From the NCBI RefSeq assembly GCF_008728195.1, contig NZ_CP031598.1:3658001-3722000 (forward strand): a stretch of DNA of 64,000 bases, read 5' to 3'. The position numbers and the translations under genes were made by a program. This stretch comes from Roseovarius indicus (GTDB taxonomy: Bacteria > Pseudomonadota > Alphaproteobacteria > Rhodobacterales > Rhodobacteraceae). The notes beneath the pieces were generated by a model. That model was not told the DNA's origin and did not search any database. It saw only the letters and a program-made list of their open reading frames with translations. Shown here piece after piece: positions 61,499 to 64,000 of this stretch (the first letter of the stretch is position 1; every line of letters starts with the position of its first letter).

Positions 61499-63637
61499 TC
61501 AGAACCGCGAGGTGACCGAAAAGTTCACTTCGCGCCCCGAGCCGTAGGAGCAGACATAGACCGTCTGGCAGCCGGTGACGTAGCGCTCGTCGGCGACGTT
61601 GGTGACCGAGAGGTTGGCCTCGAGCCCGTTCTGGAAGGCGTAGCTGGCGTAGAGGTCGTAAATGGTCGAGTCGGGTACTTTCAGCGTGTTGGCCGCGTCG
61701 GCGAAGCTTTCGCCGCGGTGGCGGATGCCGGCCCCCAGTTCCAGCCCGCGCAGCGCGCCGGAGAAGGCGTAGGTGCCCAGGAGCGACAGCTCGGTTTCCG
61801 GGATGAGCGTGGGCGTCGTGCCGATCAGGGCGGCGTTGCTGTCGCGGCGGACTTCGGCGTCGAGGAAGGTGGCCGAGGCCTGCAGGTAGAGACCGTTGCC
61901 GAAATCGTACTCGCCTTCCAGTTCGACCCCGCGGGAGCGGACCTCGCCCAGCTGGCTGAAGTTCGGGAAGGCGCCGACGACGACGTTCTCGCGGTTGATC
62001 TCGAAGGCCGCGCCGGTGAGGGAGAAGCGGCCGCCCTCGGGCGCCCATTTGAAGCCCACTTCGACCTGGTCGCCGGTTTCGGGCTTGGTGACGCCGTTGG
62101 CCGGTGAGGTGATCAGCGGGTTGAAGAAGCTCGAATAGGAGACGTAGGGCGTGAAGCCCGCGGCCGTTTCATAGGCGAGCGCGGCGCGCCAGGAGGTTTC
62201 GCTGTCGTCGCGGCTGAAGGCGCCGGTGCCGTCCTGGCTGGTCTTGACGAAATCGTGCCGCAGGTTGGCGGTGGCGATCCAGCCGCTGCCCCAGCGCATC
62301 TGGTCCTGGAAATAGAGGCCGACTTGGCGCTGCTTGGTGGTGGCGTCCTGGTAGGGCGCGCCGATCACCGGGGTGCCCGGCGGGCGGGGGCCGACGACCT
62401 GGTTGGTGCCGAAGCCCGAGGCCTGCATCTCGTCGATCTCGTAATAGCGCGCGTCGAGGCCGAAGAGCAGGTCGTGCTCGACCGGCCCGGTCGAGACGGT
62501 GCCGTAGTAGCGCAGGTCGGTCTGGGCGGTGGCGACCTGGGTGTCATGCTCGAAGGCGATCAGGCTGAGGGTGCCCTGGGCGTCGCCCGGGCCGGGGGCG
62601 TAGCCGGCATAGCCGAAGGGGTAGTAATAGCGCTCGTGCACGTCGGCATAGCCCAGCCGGCCGATGCCGGTGAAGGTGAAGCCGTTCGCCAGCTCGCGCT
62701 CGACGATGGCCGAGACCGAGGCCTGGCGGCGTTCGTAGCTGTCCCAGTTGGGGTCGGAGAAGTTGGCGTCGGGGTCGATATAGCCGAACTGGGGCGTCGG
62801 CGTGACGGTGCCCTGGTAGGGCAGGAAGCTGCTGCCGTTGTGCTTCTCGTCGGCGATGTGGATGTTGGCCAGCAGCGTGACCTCGGTGCCGCCGTCGGTG
62901 GTGAACTTGTAGGAGGGCGCGAAGGTGCCGCGCAGGCCCTCGTTGAGGGCGTCGTACTTGTCGCCGCCTTCGAGCCGGCCGGTGAGGCGGTAGGCGCGGT
63001 CCTCGCCGATGTCGTTGCCGTAGTCGAATTCGAGATAGGCGCCGGTGGCGTCGTTGAGGCCGAAGGTCAGCTCGCGGATGCGGCCGCCGGGGCGCTTGGA
63101 GACGTAGTTGACGATGCCGCCCGGGTTCGAGCCGCCGTAGAGCGCCGAGGAGGGCCCGCGCAGCACCTCGATCCGCTCGATCGTGTAGGGGTCGATGAAG
63201 AAGGAGCCGAAGGCGAAGGAGAGGTTCTGGGCGTTGTCGAGGTAGATGCCGGTCTGGTCGGCCTGGAAGCCGCGGATGCGGAGCCAGTCGTAATCGTCGT
63301 CATCGCCGAACACGTCCGAGGTGACGCCGGCGGTGTAGCGCAGCGCCTCGCTGACGCGGTTGGCGCCGAAGCGTTCGATCTTCTCGCGGCCGAGCACCGA
63401 GACGGATTGCGGCACTTCGCTGACGGTGACGGGCGCCTTGGTGCCGGTCACGGTGGGCGGGTTCATGTCGGCGCCGACGGGTCCGGTGGCGTCTTCCTGG
63501 TTTTGCAGGGTGAGCGTGCCGAGGTCGAAATTCTCGTCTTCGGCCTGGGCATAGGCGGCGGTGGCTGCGGAGAGCAGCAGAAGCCCGGCGGCGCCCAGTC
63601 GCGCGGCGCCAAGGGCTTGGGTTTTGCGTGTGGCCAT
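61499..63637 (-). CDS. TonB-dependent siderophore receptor
   Basis: A 712-aa outer-membrane receptor of the FhuA/FoxA/FpvA type. It has a signal peptide (AARLGAAGLLLLSAATAAYA) and a TonB-box region near residues 35-45. The plug domain (TVSEVPQSVSVLGREKIERF, IERIEVLRGPSSALYGGSNP) precedes a 22-strand barrel ending in the terminal Phe of VNFSVTSRF. It imports a ferric siderophore and pairs with the ABC genes at 52.8-57.6 kb. An AraC-type gene lies upstream on the same strand. Its terminator has been split by the insertion sequence. Confidence 0.96.
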   Translation of the reverse strand: MATRKTQALGAARLGAAGLLLLSAATAAYAQAEDENFDLGTLTLQNQEDATGPVGADMNPPTVTGTKAPVTVSEVPQSVSVLGREKIERFGANRVSEALRYTAGVTSDVFGDDDDYDWLRIRGFQADQTGIYLDNAQNLSFAFGSFFIDPYTIERIEVLRGPSSALYGGSNPGGIVNYVSKRPGGRIRELTFGLNDATGAYLEFDYGNDIGEDRAYRLTGRLEGGDKYDALNEGLRGTFAPSYKFTTDGGTEVTLLANIHIADEKHNGSSFLPYQGTVTPTPQFGYIDPDANFSDPNWDSYERRQASVSAIVERELANGFTFTGIGRLGYADVHERYYYPFGYAGYAPGPGDAQGTLSLIAFEHDTQVATAQTDLRYYGTVSTGPVEHDLLFGLDARYYEIDEMQASGFGTNQVVGPRPPGTPVIGAPYQDATTKQRQVGLYFQDQMRWGSGWIATANLRHDFVKTSQDGTGAFSRDDSETSWRAALAYETAAGFTPYVSYSSFFNPLITSPANGVTKPETGDQVEVGFKWAPEGGRFSLTGAAFEINRENVVVGAFPNFSQLGEVRSRGVELEGEYDFGNGLYLQASATFLDAEVRRDSNAALIGTTPTLIPETELSLLGTYAFSGALRGLELGAGIRHRGESFADAANTLKVPDSTIYDLYASYAFQNGLEANLSVTNVADERYVTGCQTVYVCSYGSGREVNFSVTSRF

Positions 63638-63734
63638 GTCGGCGTCCCTCTGAATGATATCACGGCTGGCCGCGGTGGCGCCGGGTGGGGCACCGGGCGT
63701 CGCTGGCAGCTTGCGTCAGGGTACCTGATAAAAA

Positions 63735-64000
63735 CTATCGGGTTGGGTTGTCTTGAACAATCGGACCATCGCCGCCGGCGGCGTGGCCTTGCGCCCAGCG
63801 CGCCGGGGCAAGGCCGGTTTCGGCGCGGAAGCTGCGGGAGAAATGGGCCTGGTCGGCGAAGCCCGTGACCTGGGCCACCTCGGCGCAGGGGAGGCCGTGC
63901 ACGAGAAGCCGCTTCGCATAGCCCAGCTTGATGCCCAGCACCCATTGATAGGGCGACTGGCCGGTTTCCCGGCGGAAGGTGCGGTTGAAATGGGTGCGCG
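63735..64000 (-). CDS. AraC-family regulator, 5' part beyond window
   Basis: The reading frame is open to the last base of the window; 88 codons of the C-terminal DNA-binding domain are present. Two helix-turn-helix units are visible: the end of the first (THFNRTFRRETGQSPYQWV) and the second (CAEVAQVTGFADQAHFSRSF). AraC-type regulators next to TonB receptors usually sense the cognate siderophore and activate its uptake genes; that role is inferred. The 97-bp gap before the receptor holds that gene's start. Confidence 0.9.
   Translation of the reverse strand, partial: RTHFNRTFRRETGQSPYQWVLGIKLGYAKRLLVHGLPCAEVAQVTGFADQAHFSRSFRAETGLAPARWAQGHAAGGDGPIVQDNPTR

Noticed and set aside
62255..63868. 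537-codon plus-strand frame opposite the TonB receptor
   Set aside because: Very repetitive Gly/Val/Ala composition, antisense to a well-supported receptor gene.
1..64000. CRISPR array, prophage or toxin-antitoxin system
   Set aside because: No spaced identical repeats, phage structural genes or paired small genes of that kind were seen; the 11-bp arrays have no spacers.

Overview
The window looks like chromosomal DNA of a marine, high-GC alphaproteobacterium of the Rhodobacteraceae (Roseobacter group). This rests on gene families rather than a database match: a PutR/PutA divergent pair, a pcm-tolC pair, a small conserved roseobacter-type 110-aa protein, and strongly GC-rich codon use. It starts inside metG and ends inside an AraC-type regulator gene.

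The left part (1-31 kb) is mainly housekeeping: metG (partial), an HtrA-type protease, tRNA-Leu(TAA), putR/putA, a rhomboid protease, suhB, an HD-domain protein, a dicarboxylate/amino-acid symporter, valS, a crotonase, a HisC-like aminotransferase, a class V aminotransferase, a tyrosine phosphatase, a glycosyltransferase, ygfZ with a fructosamine-kinase-like gene, efp, cobQ, a PopZ-like acidic protein, tolC and pcm. The 12.2-12.8 kb gene is visibly AT-richer and may be acquired.

The middle (31.9-52.5 kb) holds tRNA-Cys, a 1016-aa secreted caspase-TPR protein, a LysR regulator and a long minus-strand gene series, 51.0 to 36.6 kb. The series encodes a ribose-type ABC importer (binding protein, ATPase fused in frame to a PEBP domain, two enlarged permeases), an SCP2-like protein, an alpha/beta hydrolase, a seven-helix microbial-rhodopsin homologue whose retinal lysine is replaced by leucine, a flotillin-like protein with a very long coiled coil, a four-helix protein, a symporter-like protein and an MmgE/PrpD enzyme. 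Overlapping or very short junctions indicate one operon for nearly all of it. This is the best candidate for an undescribed system.

The right part (52.7-64 kb) is a siderophore-iron locus: binding protein, two FecCD permeases, ATPase and siderophore-interacting reductase on the plus strand, and a TonB-dependent receptor plus AraC regulator on the minus strand. Between these halves lies a gene-poor island with a DUF3800-type gene and a 1.9-kb insertion sequence. The insertion sequence sits in the loop of what was the receptor gene's intrinsic terminator and is flanked by TTTCA direct repeats. An 11-bp iterated motif occurs at two gene ends 38 kb apart in opposite orientation.
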